Assembly: GCA_001464385.1 (NCBI GenBank)
Contig: LNFB01000188.1
Location: 1-62,463 of the forward strand
Length of the DNA stretch: 62,463 bases
From: Deltaproteobacteria bacterium Ga0077550
GTDB lineage: Bacteria > Myxococcota_A > Polyangia > Nannocystales > Nannocystaceae
Direction of reading: 5' to 3'
The translations under genes were made by a program, and so were the position numbers. The number at the start of each line of letters is the position of its first letter. Within the stretch, counting starts at the first letter, position 1. Below are positions 1 through 8,921 of the stretch, in pieces. The notes under the pieces were generated by a model, which saw nothing but the letters and a program-made list of their open reading frames with translations, searched no databases and was not told the origin of the DNA.

Positions 1-2073
1 GATCCGCGATCGGATCAGTGGGCGCTGTGCGCGTCGCTGTGCGAGGCCCTCGTCGGCGTGCTGCCGGCGGGGCGGCCGGACGGCGCCCTCGCCCAACGCC
101 TCGCGGCGCTGCCCGGGTTCCATCGCCACCAGATCGCCGCGTTGCGCCGCGGCCTCAGCGATGATCCAGCCGAGCGGTTCCCCTCGATGGAGGCGCTGCA
201 CGACGCCCTGGCGCCCGCGCGCCGACGGCGTCGCCTGCTCGCGGCGGCGGGCGCCGTCGGCCTCGCGTTGGTCGCGATCGTCGCGTGGCCGACACGGGCC
301 ACGTCGTGCGACGGGGCGGCGCTGCTCGCCGGAACCTGGGGACCGGAGCGACGTGCCGAGGTGCGACACGCCGTCCTCGCGTCGGGGGTCGACGCTGCAC
401 TCAGCCAGCCCGACGCGGTACTCGACGCGATCGACGCCTACGCGGCCGACCTGTCAGAGCAGGCGAGCGCGACATGTGCGTCCACGGCTCCGGTCGACGG
501 GCGTGTCGCGTGCCTCGAGCGCGGTCGCCGAGGGCTCGACGCGCTCGTGCGTGGCCTCGTCGCGGTGGACGCCCGCGGCGTCGCCAACGCTCGCGATGCG
601 GTCGAGCGGCTGCCCTCGATCGCGAGCTGCGACGACGAGAGTCCGTGGCCGATGCCGCAGGATCCTGGCCTCGCGCTGGCGGTCGAGCGCATGCGTGCCG
701 ACCTCGCGGGGGCGAGCTCGACCGCGGAGCTCGGCGGCGGCACGGCGGCCCTGATCGAGCTGTGGGAACAGGCGCGCGCGCTCGATCATCCGCCGCTGCT
801 CGCCGAGGTCGAGCTCGAGCTCGCGCGCCACGAGGCCGTGGTCGGCGACGCGGCGCAGGCCGCCGCCCGGCTCGAACGCGTCCACGCGACCGCGGTCGAG
901 TACGGCATGGACGCGCTCGCCGCCCGGGCATCGATCGCGCGGGCGATCTCAGAGGCGCAGCTCGGGAGCGTCGACGTCGGGCGGCGGTGGCTGCGGGCTG
1001 CACAGGCCGAGGCTTCGGCGGCGAACCTCGACGTGGCCGAGCACCTGCTCGAGGTCCGCTTCGAGCTCGCGATCGCGAGCAACCTCCTCGACGACGCGCA
1101 GGCGGTGGCCGAGCAGCAGCGCGTCGACGCCGAGCAGCGCTGCCCCGACGGTTGCGCCGCGACGGTGGTCGCGCTGCACGAGCTGGCCCAGGCCGCGTGG
1201 CTGCTGGGTCGCGCCGAGGAGGCCCTGCAGCTCGCCACCGACGGACACGTGCTTGCCGAGCAGCGGCTTGGTCCGATGCACGATTCGACCCTCGCCCTCG
1301 TCCAGCTGCGCGCAGACGTGCTCGTGGAGCTCGGTGAGGGCGAACGCGCGGCGGACGCTCTCGCCGAGGTCCTTGCGATCCGTGGGGCCACCGCCGCGCC
1401 GAGCAGCGCGTCGATGCTCTCGACGCGCTTCGCCCTCGCCCAGGCGTACCGTATCCTCCCCGATCGCGAGGCCGACGCGGAGGCCGCCTATGCGCAGGTC
1501 ATCGCCGATGCCACACAGGTCGGCAACGCGCACTTCGTCGGGATGGCCGAGGCCGAGCTGGCGACGATGCATCACCGACGCCGCGACTTCGCCAGCGCGA
1601 TCGCGGCCGATCGGCGCGCGATCGACCAGCTCGTGCGCGCCCACGGCGAGGAGTACCCGCAGCTCGCGACGCTGTACAACAACCACGGCATCCACCTCGC
1701 CGCGGCCGGCGACCCCGAGGCCGCGCTGGCGGCCGCTCATCGCGGCTGGGCGCTGTGGAAAGCGGCGATGCCCGAGCCCTCGCCACAGGACGCAGCGTTC
1801 CTGGCCAACATCGGCCGGCAGCTGATCGCGCTGGGGCGACCGCACGAGGCAATCGTCCCGCTCGAGCGCGCGCTGGCGGTCACCAACGGTCAGCCCGCAA
1901 CGGTGCCGGGCATCCGAGCCCGCGCGGCGATGGTCGACGCGTTGGCCGAGCTCGGCCGCCCGGCCGACGCGAGCGCGCTGCTCGAGCGCACACTGGCGCG
2001 CTGCGCCGCGCTGCCCCCGGACCGGGCCCGCGCGGCGAGCTGCGACCTGCTCGACGCCACACGCATCGAGTGA
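1..2073 (+). CDS. Ser/Thr protein kinase with TPR domain, 3' part
   Basis: The 5' end lies outside the window, and the frame is open from base 1. The first ~70 codons match the last helices of a eukaryotic-type kinase C-lobe (SDQWALCASLCEAL, then DPAERFPSMEALHDAL). An Arg-rich stretch and one hydrophobic membrane segment follow at about codons 72-97, then a Cys-containing extracytoplasmic region and a long helical TPR-like array. The full-length gene at 24139-27030 has the same order: kinase, RRRRR, membrane helix, paired Cys, TPR. This one is therefore probably a membrane-anchored kinase sensing through its periplasmic TPR domain. The catalytic lobe is not visible, so activity cannot be judged. 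Family is confident; ligand and substrate are unknown. Confidence 0.88.
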   Translation, partial: DPRSDQWALCASLCEALVGVLPAGRPDGALAQRLAALPGFHRHQIAALRRGLSDDPAERFPSMEALHDALAPARRRRRLLAAAGAVGLALVAIVAWPTRATSCDGAALLAGTWGPERRAEVRHAVLASGVDAALSQPDAVLDAIDAYAADLSEQASATCASTAPVDGRVACLERGRRGLDALVRGLVAVDARGVANARDAVERLPSIASCDDESPWPMPQDPGLALAVERMRADLAGASSTAELGGGTAALIELWEQARALDHPPLLAEVELELARHEAVVGDAAQAAARLERVHATAVEYGMDALAARASIARAISEAQLGSVDVGRRWLRAAQAEASAANLDVAEHLLEVRFELAIASNLLDDAQAVAEQQRVDAEQRCPDGCAATVVALHELAQAAWLLGRAEEALQLATDGHVLAEQRLGPMHDSTLALVQLRADVLVELGEGERAADALAEVLAIRGATAAPSSASMLSTRFALAQAYRILPDREADAEAAYAQVIADATQVGNAHFVGMAEAELATMHHRRRDFASAIAADRRAIDQLVRAHGEEYPQLATLYNNHGIHLAAAGDPEAALAAAHRGWALWKAAMPEPSPQDAAFLANIGRQLIALGRPHEAIVPLERALAVTNGQPATVPGIRARAAMVDALAELGRPADASALLERTLARCAALPPDRARAASCDLLDATRIE

Positions 2074-2200
2074 TCGTTCGCCCCGTGGCCGTGCGATCGC
2101 TGCGGCCCTGGAACGGCATCGGTGATCAACCCATGGTCGAGCGCGTCTCTTGTCCGCGAGTGCGCCGGCGATGGACGCCCCCGCACGTGCAGGAGTCGAC

Positions 2201-2437
2201 ATGTTCAAGAAGCTCACAATCGCCGCCGCGCTGTTCGCCGGCGGCGCAACCATCACCCCGAGCCCAGCCCAAGCGTTCCCCGAGCCCGGCGACTACCTCA
2301 TCGTGCGGGCGTTCTACGCCGACGCCGACCACAACCAGGTGATCGGCCAGACGTGGACCGGCTGTGGCCAGCCCGCGGGTAGCTGGGGCGTCACCCAGAG
2401 CGTGTACCGCGAGCTGTTCTTCACGCCGTGCTCGTGA
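2201..2437 (+). CDS. small secreted protein, DUF6289-like
   Basis: This 78-residue protein starts MFKKLTIAAALFAGGATI, a clear signal peptide, with cleavage likely after AQA near residue 25. The ATG at 2201 is chosen over upstream alternatives because AGGAG sits at 2191-2195, 5 nt before it. The mature part is about 50 residues with two Cys. It shares a spaced pattern with the protein at 5551-5886: aromatic-Tyr, Val-x-Gly, Cys, then GVTQ or GSVTQ and a C-terminal Cys. The pattern resembles the small exported proteins grouped as DUF6289, a family assignment made from memory of the pattern. Function is unknown. It lies just upstream of the Hsp90-like gene. Confidence 0.72.
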   Translation: MFKKLTIAAALFAGGATITPSPAQAFPEPGDYLIVRAFYADADHNQVIGQTWTGCGQPAGSWGVTQSVYRELFFTPCS

Positions 2438-2589
2438 CCTCCTCGACGATGTGATCGGAGCGCCCGACGGGCCCGAATTCTCGGCGACGGCGCGGGCCTG
2501 CTGCCGCGCCGTCGCGACCGCGATCGGGCGCCCCCCCGCGGCGCTGCGAGTCCTCCGGCGCAACGCCGCGCGGCCGGGCTACCATCGGG

Positions 2590-4413
2590 ATGCCGATGCC
2601 GACGACGCACGAGATCCAGATCGCGCTCGAGGGGGTGGTGCGGCTGCTCTCGCAGAACCTCTACGCCGATCCCGATGTGTTCGTGCGCGAGATGGTGCAG
2701 AACGCCCAGGACTCGATCGTGAAGCGGCGCATCCGCGAGCCGGGCCACGCGGGTCGCATCGATCTCGTGCCACGCAGCGGCGGCGCCACGCTCACCATCG
2801 AGGACGACGGCATCGGGCTCACGCGCGACGACATCCACAGCTACCTCTCCACGATCGGTCGCTCCGGCACCGGGGAGCTGAAGGATCGCCTGCGCCACGG
2901 CGACCCCCGCGAGGCCGCCGCCCTCATCGGTCAGTTCGGCATCGGCCTGCTCAGCGCGTTCATGGTCGCCGATCGCGTCGATGTGCACACGCGCCATCCC
3001 GACGACGACGCGTGGCGCTGGTCGTTCGACGGCGGCACCCGCTACACGCTCGCGCCCGGCGACCGCGTCGCCATCGGCACGAGCGTGACGCTCACGCTGA
3101 AGCGCGAGCACGCCGGCTACGCCAGCGTGACCCGCATCGCCGACCTCGTGCGACGGTACGCCGAGCTCGTCCCCGTCCCGATCCACATCGACGGCGCGAG
3201 ACTGCCCGCCAATGCGGTGCAAGCCCCGTGGGATCGCGCGGCGATCGATCGCCCCACCGCCGAGCGCTTCCTCGCCCGGCGCTTCCCGGGCGAGAACGTG
3301 CTCACGTGGCTCGTGCTCGACGAGCCGCTCGGCGACGCCGGCCGCATGCACGGGCTCCTCGCGATCACCGACCGGCCCGCGGAGCTCGGGCGCGCCTGCA
3401 TCGCGCTCTACGTCAGCCGCATGTTCGTCACCGACCAGCAGGCCGAGCTCTTGCCGGTGTGGGCCTCGTTCGTGCGCGGCGTGATCGAGTGCGACGCGCT
3501 CGTGCCGGTCGCCGCCCGCGATCGCGTGCTCGTCGACGACACATTGCGCGCCGCCGCGCAGCGGATCGAGCGCGCGGTGCTCGGCCACCTGCAAGCGCTC
3601 GCGCGCGACGATCGGCCCACGCTCGTCGGGATCATGCGCATCCACGCCGCGGCCGCGATGGGGCTCGCCCTCGACGCCGGCGACGAGGCGCTGTTCGCCG
3701 AGGTCGCGCCGCTCATCCCGCTGCGCACCAACCGGGGGCCGCTCACGATCTCCGAGGCGGTCGCCGCGAACCGTGACGGCCCGCGCCTTCGTTTCACCAC
3801 GCGGCGAACGCCGAGCCCCGCCGTGCAGACGCTGTGCGATGCAGCTGGGCTCGTGCTCGTCGACGTCGGCGAGGCGCATGCCGAGCGCTTCCTCCTGCGC
3901 TACGCGCAGCTGTGGCCCGACCGTTTGCAGCCGCTGCGCGCCGACGAGGTCGGCGCCGGCGAGCTGCTCGAGCCGCTGCCCCTCGCCGAACGCATGGCCT
4001 GGCGGCGGCTCGAGGTGCTCGCGGACGCGCTCTCGCGGGGCGATCGGGTGGAGCTCGCGCGCTTCGAGCCGGCCGAGCTCCCCGCACTGCGGCTCGACAC
4101 CCCCAAGGGACGCAGCCAACGCGCGTTGCGGGGCGTCGTCGACGAGATCGGGCTGCCCTCGTTCCTGCAGGACGCGTTGGCGGGCGCACTCGCGCAACCC
4201 GTCGAAGCCGGCGTCGTCTACCTCAACGTCGCGCATCCGGTGGTGCGGGCGCTGGCCGAGCAATCGCTCGACGATGCCCGCGCGCGTGCGGTGCTGCGGG
4301 TCGTGCTCGACGTCGCTGCACTCGTCTCCGACGCACCGCTCGACGCGAACGAACGACTCGCGCTCCTGCGCGGCACTGCGGACGCGCTACACACCCTGCT
4401 CGGAGCACCATGA
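2590..4413 (+). CDS. Hsp90 (HtpG-like) family ATPase
   Basis: This 607-residue protein has the GHKL ATPase motifs of Hsp90: REMVQNAQDSI (residues 33-43, the nucleotide/Mg helix), EDDGIGLT (71-78), STIGRSGTGELK (87-98, lid) and IGQFGIGLLSAF (113-124). Middle and C-terminal regions of appropriate length follow. It differs from classical HtpG (RELISNASDA, IAKSGTKEF) and looks like the divergent bacterial branch annotated simply as HSP90 family protein. It ends HTLLGAP, without a MEEVD-type TPR-binding tail. ATG 2590 and ATG 2596 are both possible; a TACCAT hexamer at 2580-2585 fits a leaderless start at 2596 better. The stop codon overlaps the start of the next gene (ATGA), so the two are translationally coupled. 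Confidence 0.9.
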   Translation: MPMPTTHEIQIALEGVVRLLSQNLYADPDVFVREMVQNAQDSIVKRRIREPGHAGRIDLVPRSGGATLTIEDDGIGLTRDDIHSYLSTIGRSGTGELKDRLRHGDPREAAALIGQFGIGLLSAFMVADRVDVHTRHPDDDAWRWSFDGGTRYTLAPGDRVAIGTSVTLTLKREHAGYASVTRIADLVRRYAELVPVPIHIDGARLPANAVQAPWDRAAIDRPTAERFLARRFPGENVLTWLVLDEPLGDAGRMHGLLAITDRPAELGRACIALYVSRMFVTDQQAELLPVWASFVRGVIECDALVPVAARDRVLVDDTLRAAAQRIERAVLGHLQALARDDRPTLVGIMRIHAAAAMGLALDAGDEALFAEVAPLIPLRTNRGPLTISEAVAANRDGPRLRFTTRRTPSPAVQTLCDAAGLVLVDVGEAHAERFLLRYAQLWPDRLQPLRADEVGAGELLEPLPLAERMAWRRLEVLADALSRGDRVELARFEPAELPALRLDTPKGRSQRALRGVVDEIGLPSFLQDALAGALAQPVEAGVVYLNVAHPVVRALAEQSLDDARARAVLRVVLDVAALVSDAPLDANERLALLRGTADALHTLLGAP

Positions 4414-5468
4414 CCGATCCGCTCGCAACCATGGCACAGGTCCGTCGGCTCGAGCACGCCGGGCGCATCGCCGACGCGCTCTCCCTGATCACACCGTTCG
4501 CCGCGTCCGCGCGCGAGGGCGACGACGTGCTGGCGGCGATCGACGCGACGATGAACGAGTCGATGCTGTGCACTCGGCTGGGTGACGTCGAGATTGCGCT
4601 CGCGCGGGCGAGCTGGGCGCTCGGCACCGCGTGTGACCCTCGCAATCGCGCGCGCCTCTCGTCGCGCTCGGCAGCATGGAAGATCACGATGGCGTTCTAT
4701 GCGTGGTGCGACGCCGCGCGCAGCCACGCGCTCGTCGGCTACGACGCGATCGCGGCCGTCGTGCGGCAGGCCGAGGCGTTCCTCGAGTCCACGGGGCACG
4801 GCGAGTGGCGCAGCGGTGTGCTCGCCGAGCACGCCGCGATCCTCACCGCGCGCGAGCGCCACGTCGACGCGATCCCGCTGCTGCGCGAGGCCGCGGCGCT
4901 CAAGCGACGGTTCCCCGATGCGCCCGGCATGACGCTCGAGACTCTGCTGCGCGACCTCGGCCGCGCGCTCGACCACGGTGGTGAGCCCGAGGAGGCCGCG
5001 GTGGTGCTGCGCGAGCTCTTGGCCGTGCCCGCGTTGCCGCCCATCGATCAGCTCGCGAGCCACTGCTACCTCGGGCACAACGCGCTGCGGCGGGGGGCGA
5101 GCGACGAGGCGCTGCGCTGTGCCGTCGCTGCGATCGCCGTCGCCGAGACGATGGAAGATCGCCAGCGGATCCCCGCGTACGGCCTCGCGGTGGATGCTCG
5201 GCTCGCCGTCGGCGACGGCGCCGGGGCGCGCGTCGCCGCCGATCGGATCCTCGAGCTCGCGCGGCGGGTCGGCGGCCCGAAGGCGCTGTTCAACGCGATA
5301 CAGGACAACTTCGAGGTCGCGCTGTTCGAGGGCGCGTTCGAACGCGCCGGCGAGTGGCTCGCCGAGCTCGACGCGCGCGCCGACGAGCTCGACGCACGCG
5401 TCGGAGCGCCGGAGCACCGCGGTCGCGTCGACGAACGGCGCGCGCGGCTGGCGAGGGCGCGCGCGTAG
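4410..5468 (+). CDS. TPR-like helical protein coupled to Hsp90-like gene
   Basis: This 352-residue soluble protein has no signal peptide. It consists of repeated helix-turn-helix units of about 35-40 residues with TPR-style spacing, for example EEAAVVLRELLAVP and SDEALRCAVAAIAVAE. The start ATG overlaps the stop of the Hsp90-like gene by 4 bases (ATGA), so both proteins should be made together. In eukaryotes many Hsp90 co-chaperones are TPR proteins; by analogy this could be a partner or substrate adaptor, but that is inference. The lack of MEEVD on the Hsp90 tail means any contact would have to be different. No catalytic motif is visible. Confidence 0.78.
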   Translation: MTDPLATMAQVRRLEHAGRIADALSLITPFAASAREGDDVLAAIDATMNESMLCTRLGDVEIALARASWALGTACDPRNRARLSSRSAAWKITMAFYAWCDAARSHALVGYDAIAAVVRQAEAFLESTGHGEWRSGVLAEHAAILTARERHVDAIPLLREAAALKRRFPDAPGMTLETLLRDLGRALDHGGEPEEAAVVLRELLAVPALPPIDQLASHCYLGHNALRRGASDEALRCAVAAIAVAETMEDRQRIPAYGLAVDARLAVGDGAGARVAADRILELARRVGGPKALFNAIQDNFEVALFEGAFERAGEWLAELDARADELDARVGAPEHRGRVDERRARLARARA

Positions 5469-5550
5469 GACGAGCCGCCCCGAGCGTCGTCAGCGACCAC
5501 CCAGGCTCCCGCGAGACGATCACTCGTCATCGAGCGCTTGGTCTCCCGCA

Positions 5551-5886
5551 ATGGGTGGCATGGACACGCGAAGCTCGAAGTCTCGTTCGCTCCGAACCAT
5601 GCTGGTCGTCGCCGGGGCCCTGGGTGCCACGCTCGTCGCCGCGTTGGCGACGACGAATACCGCCACGGCAGCCCCGATCCGCTCGACCTTCCGCACCTAC
5701 TACTCGAGCCCCGCGATGACCGTGGTGCGCGGGTCGGGTTGGTTGCTGAAGTGCAACGGCGGAATGTCGATGAACGGCAGCGTCACCCAGCACTACCGCG
5801 ACGTGCACGCGGACTGCCCCGGAGGCTCGCCGCTGCCCACGTACGAAGAGTGCGTCGTCGACGGGTTCCCCGGGCCGTGCCCGTGA
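5551..5886 (+). CDS. small secreted protein, related to the one at 2201-2437
   Basis: This 111-residue protein has a charged N-terminus, a hydrophobic core (LRTMLVVAGALGATLVAAL) and an Ala-rich cleavage region, so it is exported. The mature part carries RTYYSS, VVRGSG, a Cys and GSVTQHYRDVHADC. These line up with RAFYAD, VIGQ, Cys and GVTQSVYREL of the 2201 protein. There are extra C-terminal cysteines (ECVVDGFPGPC). The start could be ATG 5551 or ATG 5560, and no good ribosome-binding site decides it. Function is unknown. The two related small exported proteins bracket the Hsp90/TPR pair. Confidence 0.66.
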   Translation: MGGMDTRSSKSRSLRTMLVVAGALGATLVAALATTNTATAAPIRSTFRTYYSSPAMTVVRGSGWLLKCNGGMSMNGSVTQHYRDVHADCPGGSPLPTYEECVVDGFPGPCP

Positions 5887-5997
5887 GGTGGACGTCGAGG
5901 ACCCCGATCGCGACCCGTCACTCGTGACCGGACTGCCCGAAGCCCGTCGCCGTTGCTCGGCCTGCACGTCCGGCGTGATCCGTGCCACGCTGCACCG

Positions 5998-6942
5998 ATG
6001 GCTCGAGTGTGGGGGATCGCGGTGGGATCGTTCGTCATCGCCTGCGGTGGGCGTCCGCTCGCAGATGCGGGCTCCACCTCGACGACCACGAGCACGACGT
6101 CGGTCGCGGACGGCGGCGGCACGTCGCCCGTCACGGCGAGCACGGCGACCGCCGCGACGACGGTCGTCGACACCGGCACGACGGGCAGCGAGATCGACAC
6201 GTCCGACGACGGTGCCGCCGAGTGCTACAGTCATTCCTGCCTCGACCTCGGCTGGCCCGCCCAACACTGCAACCCCGCGGATGCCCAGTGCCCCGACGGG
6301 CAGAAGTGCGTGTGGTACGTCGATTCGTCGGGCCTGCAGCGGCGCGACGACGCGATCTGCATCCCCGTCGACGGCGAGGTGCCGCCGTTCCATGCGTGCA
6401 CGTTGCCCCACGGCATCGGGCCCGACATCACCGACGATTGCGACGCGAACTCGTACTGCCTCGAGGTGTACGGCACCGCCGATCACGGGTTCTGTGCGCC
6501 GTACATGCAGCCGGGCTACGACTGCTCGGCGTATCCGGGGACGCAGCCCGCGGTCGAGAACGGCTCGGAGTTCCCCGCCGCCTGCCTCGTCTACGAGTGC
6601 GATCCGCTCGCGGCTTCGCCGTGCCCCGACGACACGATGACGTGCACGTACTATCCAGCGTTCCTGTACGGCGCGCTCATGTGCTGGCACCTGCCGCCGA
6701 CCGCGACGCTGGCCCTCGGCGAGCCGTGCGACTACGGCCAGTGCGGCGACGGCCTCGCGTGTGTCGCGGCAGAGCTCGTGCCCGGGTGCGCGGACGAACG
6801 TTGCTGCACGCAGTGGTGTGATCTCGATGCACCGGTGTGCAGCGATCCCGCGGCGATATGTCAGGCGTTCCCGTATCGCGCGCGCGCCGAAGGTCCCTTC
6901 CCTCGGCTCGGCGCGTGCACGCTGCCCGGCGTCTTCGACTGA
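5998..6942 (+). CDS. Cys-rich lipoprotein
   Basis: The N-terminus MARVWGIAVGSFVIAC ends in a lipobox Cys (16), followed by a Ser/Thr/Gly/Asp linker of about 50 residues and a Cys-rich body of about 240 residues (CPDGQKCVWY, DERCCTQWCDL, final GACTLP). The body has the same plan as the lipoprotein at 29508-30473 (GEKCMPW, EQCCASLCDL, final GGCAIP), so the two are paralogues. Such bodies are probably disulfide-stabilised and surface-exposed. ATG 5998 is chosen because it places the signal sequence at the N-terminus. No enzymatic motif is seen. Confidence 0.78.
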   Translation: MARVWGIAVGSFVIACGGRPLADAGSTSTTTSTTSVADGGGTSPVTASTATAATTVVDTGTTGSEIDTSDDGAAECYSHSCLDLGWPAQHCNPADAQCPDGQKCVWYVDSSGLQRRDDAICIPVDGEVPPFHACTLPHGIGPDITDDCDANSYCLEVYGTADHGFCAPYMQPGYDCSAYPGTQPAVENGSEFPAACLVYECDPLAASPCPDDTMTCTYYPAFLYGALMCWHLPPTATLALGEPCDYGQCGDGLACVAAELVPGCADERCCTQWCDLDAPVCSDPAAICQAFPYRARAEGPFPRLGACTLPGVFD

Positions 6943-6985
6943 CGCGTCACCGCGGCCCCCCGTCAGTCGTGGTGTGACGGGCGCC

Positions 6986-7567
6986 TCACGAGGCGCGGTC
7001 GGGCTCGCGCGGCAGCAGCAGATCCTCGAGGAAGAACGCCGCGAGATCATTGCGCCCCGACAAACCCGCCTTCTTGTAGACGGCGCGGGCCTGCTGCCGC
7101 GCGGTCGCGTCGGCGATCGAGCGCACCTCCGCGATCTCCTTGTGGCTCAGGCCCTTCAGCAGGAGCAGCGCGACCTCCTTTTCGGCGGGGGAGAGCGCCC
7201 AGCGCTCGAACTGCTGATCGAGCGCGGCCCCGAGGCCGCGCAGCAGATCGCCGGCCTCCGTGCGCCAGCGCGCGGCCTCGGCCTCCGTCGCCGCGAGGCG
7301 TGCGGCGAGCTGCTCGAGCTCGTGCTCCGCCGCACGTCCGCGGCGCAGCAGCGGGAGGAGCTGCCGCGCGACGAGCAACGCGCCGGCGAGCCCGGCGACG
7401 ACCACTCCGATCTCCATCAGCACATGGCGCAGCGTGGTGCCCTCACGCAGATCGGCGACGACATCCGCGGCCGCGAGCGCGATGACGACGACGAAGGCGA
7501 TGAACACTGCGCCGAGTCGGCGTCCCTCGGACGTTGGATCGGCACCGTGTGCCGGCCGTGAATCCAC
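6986..7567 (-). CDS. membrane-anchored LuxR-type regulator
   Basis: The C-terminal ~65 residues form a GerE/LuxR helix-turn-helix (LSPAEKEVALLLLKGLSHKE, then VYKKAGLSGRNDL and FFLEDLLLP). The N-terminal part has two hydrophobic segments (VFIAFVVVIALAAADVVAD and VVVAGLAGALLVARQLL) and then a coiled-coil-like charged helix. The layout is two membrane helices, a coiled coil and DNA binding. There is no receiver domain, so it is not a standard response regulator. The start is uncertain: GTG 7567 is used, GTG 7576 and 7603 are possible, and ATG 7645 would overlap the divergent gene. Being divergent from the redox operon at 7644, it is the obvious candidate regulator of it. Confidence 0.78.
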   Translation of the reverse strand: MDSRPAHGADPTSEGRRLGAVFIAFVVVIALAAADVVADLREGTTLRHVLMEIGVVVAGLAGALLVARQLLPLLRRGRAAEHELEQLAARLAATEAEAARWRTEAGDLLRGLGAALDQQFERWALSPAEKEVALLLLKGLSHKEIAEVRSIADATARQQARAVYKKAGLSGRNDLAAFFLEDLLLPREPDRAS

Positions 7568-7643
7568 CGATGCCACGTGTGGAGGATGGCCGACCCCGGG
7601 CACGGTGACCAGACTGGGGGAGACACCGCACCGGAGATCCACC

Positions 7644-8153
7644 ATGCAAAGCCTGCTGTTCCACCCCAAGTTGGTCCACCTCCCGATGGCGCTCGCCATC
7701 CTCATGCCGCTGGTCGCCTTCGGCCTGTGGCTGGCATGGCGGCGGGGCTGGCTGCCCGCGCGTACGTGGCTGGTCGCGACTGCGCTGCAGGCGATCCTCG
7801 TCGGCTCCGGCGTCTTGTCCCTGCGCAGCGGTGAGGCCGAGGAGGAGACGGTCGAGGGGATCGTCGGCGAGGCCGCGATCGAGGCCCATGAGGAGGCCGC
7901 GGAGCTCTTCGTCTGGGCCAGCGGCGGTGTGCTCGCGCTGATGGGCGTCGCCTGGGCGCTGTCGTCACGACGCGCCGGCACCGCGACCGCGCTCGCTGCT
8001 TCCCTCGGCACGCTCGTCGTGTTCGTGCTCGGCTACCGCACCGGCCAGGCCGGGGGCGAGCTCGTCTACCGCCACGGCGCCGCGCAGGCGTACGTCGATG
8101 CGGCTGCGACGATGGGGCCGAGCAGCGTCCGCGTCCGCGACGACGACGATTGA
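7644..8153 (+). CDS. DUF2231-type membrane protein
   Basis: This 169-residue protein has four hydrophobic segments and the family-type opening LLFHPKLVHLPMALAI, whose conserved His residues lie near the membrane face. A second His follows in EAHEEAAELF. It starts at ATG 7644, with GGAGAT at 7632-7637 as ribosome-binding site. The C-terminus is acidic (RDDDD). DUF2231 proteins are uncharacterised; the His pattern suggests metal or haem, but this is inference. It is the first gene of a same-strand run to 10469 that also encodes an ApbE flavin transferase and a ferric-reductase-like haem protein, so a redox role is likely. Confidence 0.83.
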   Translation: MQSLLFHPKLVHLPMALAILMPLVAFGLWLAWRRGWLPARTWLVATALQAILVGSGVLSLRSGEAEEETVEGIVGEAAIEAHEEAAELFVWASGGVLALMGVAWALSSRRAGTATALAASLGTLVVFVLGYRTGQAGGELVYRHGAAQAYVDAAATMGPSSVRVRDDDD

Positions 8154-8314
8154 TCGCGCATCCGCCATCCGTAGCCGACCTGGCGATGGGAACTCGGGCC
8201 AAGCCCTCGAAACCACGCGCCTATCACATCCGGTGGATGGCGACGTCGCCCCGCCGGGAGCACATCCCCTCGCGAGACCGCCACGAGACCGCCACGAGAC
8301 CCAAGGAGACATCC

Positions 8315-8677
8315 ATGACCCAGCCCACGACACCCCGCGGCAACTTCGCCGTGATCCTCGCCACCGCGTCCATCACCCTCGCGCTCGGCGTCACGACCGC
8401 GGCGCTCACGGGCGCCCTCGCGCCGCGCCGCTCGGAGCCCGAGGCGACCGTCGCACCCGCACCGCCTGCATCCGACGCCGAGCTCGCGCCGGCGCCGATC
8501 ACCCCGCCGGAGGTGACGCCGACCGAGGCCCAGCTCGCGTGGATGGAGCCCGTCGACGAGGGGCCCGATCGCGAGCACCGCGAGCGCGGTGAGCACCGCG
8601 AGCGCGGCGAGCACCACGAGCGCGACGAGGGGGAACACGAACACGACGACGGACACGGGGACGACGATGACGACTGA
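8315..8677 (+). CDS. small membrane-anchored protein with His/Asp/Glu-rich tail
   Basis: This 120-residue protein starts at ATG 8315 with an excellent ribosome-binding site (AAGGAG at 8303-8308). Residues ~10-37 form one membrane helix. A Pro/Ala-rich linker follows, then a tail of about 35 residues composed almost only of His, Glu, Arg, Asp and Gly, ending GHGDDDDD. The tail should lie outside the cytoplasm and could bind divalent metal ions. It may be a periplasmic metal chaperone or buffer for the neighbouring electron-transfer proteins; that is inference. Its end overlaps the next start (8667) by 11 bases, consistent with one operon. Confidence 0.75.
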   Translation: MTQPTTPRGNFAVILATASITLALGVTTAALTGALAPRRSEPEATVAPAPPASDAELAPAPITPPEVTPTEAQLAWMEPVDEGPDREHRERGEHRERGEHHERDEGEHEHDDGHGDDDDD

Positions 8678-8921
8678 CCCCACGACCGCGAGGGCGCGAC
8701 TGCACGATCTGCGCCTGTACCTCGCGAGCGCGCTCGCGCTCACCTACGTCGTGGCCTGGTGGTCGGTGGCACCGACGGACGCGCCCGCGCCCGCACCGAG
8801 CCCGCCGATCGCCAGCACGACGACTACGGCGCAGCAGTCCCCTCGCGCCGCCGCCACACCGGTCCCCCGGGTACGCCGCGTCGCGTCGCCCTCGCGCCGC
8901 GTCCGGACCCGGAGCTCGTGA
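8667..8921 (+). CDS. small single-span membrane protein upstream of apbE
   Basis: This 84-residue protein has one hydrophobic helix (LYLASALALTYVVAWWSV) followed by a Pro/Ala/Thr/Ser-rich and then Arg-rich tail. It overlaps the preceding gene by 11 bases, and its stop overlaps the start of the ApbE gene (TGATG at 8919-8923). ApbE proteins are usually exported or anchored, yet the ApbE here has no signal. This small protein might supply the membrane anchor or be a split-off N-terminal segment. That is speculative, and the low-complexity tail means it could also be a poorly conserved spacer gene. Confidence 0.55.
   Translation: MTTDPTTARARLHDLRLYLASALALTYVVAWWSVAPTDAPAPAPSPPIASTTTTAQQSPRAAATPVPRVRRVASPSRRVRTRSS

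Noticed and set aside
7568..7645. Start of the LuxR-type gene at ATG 7645
   Set aside because: It would overlap the well-supported start of the divergent DUF2231 gene (GGAGAT and ATG 7644), and the added residues do not look like part of the domain. Later GTG codons are preferred.
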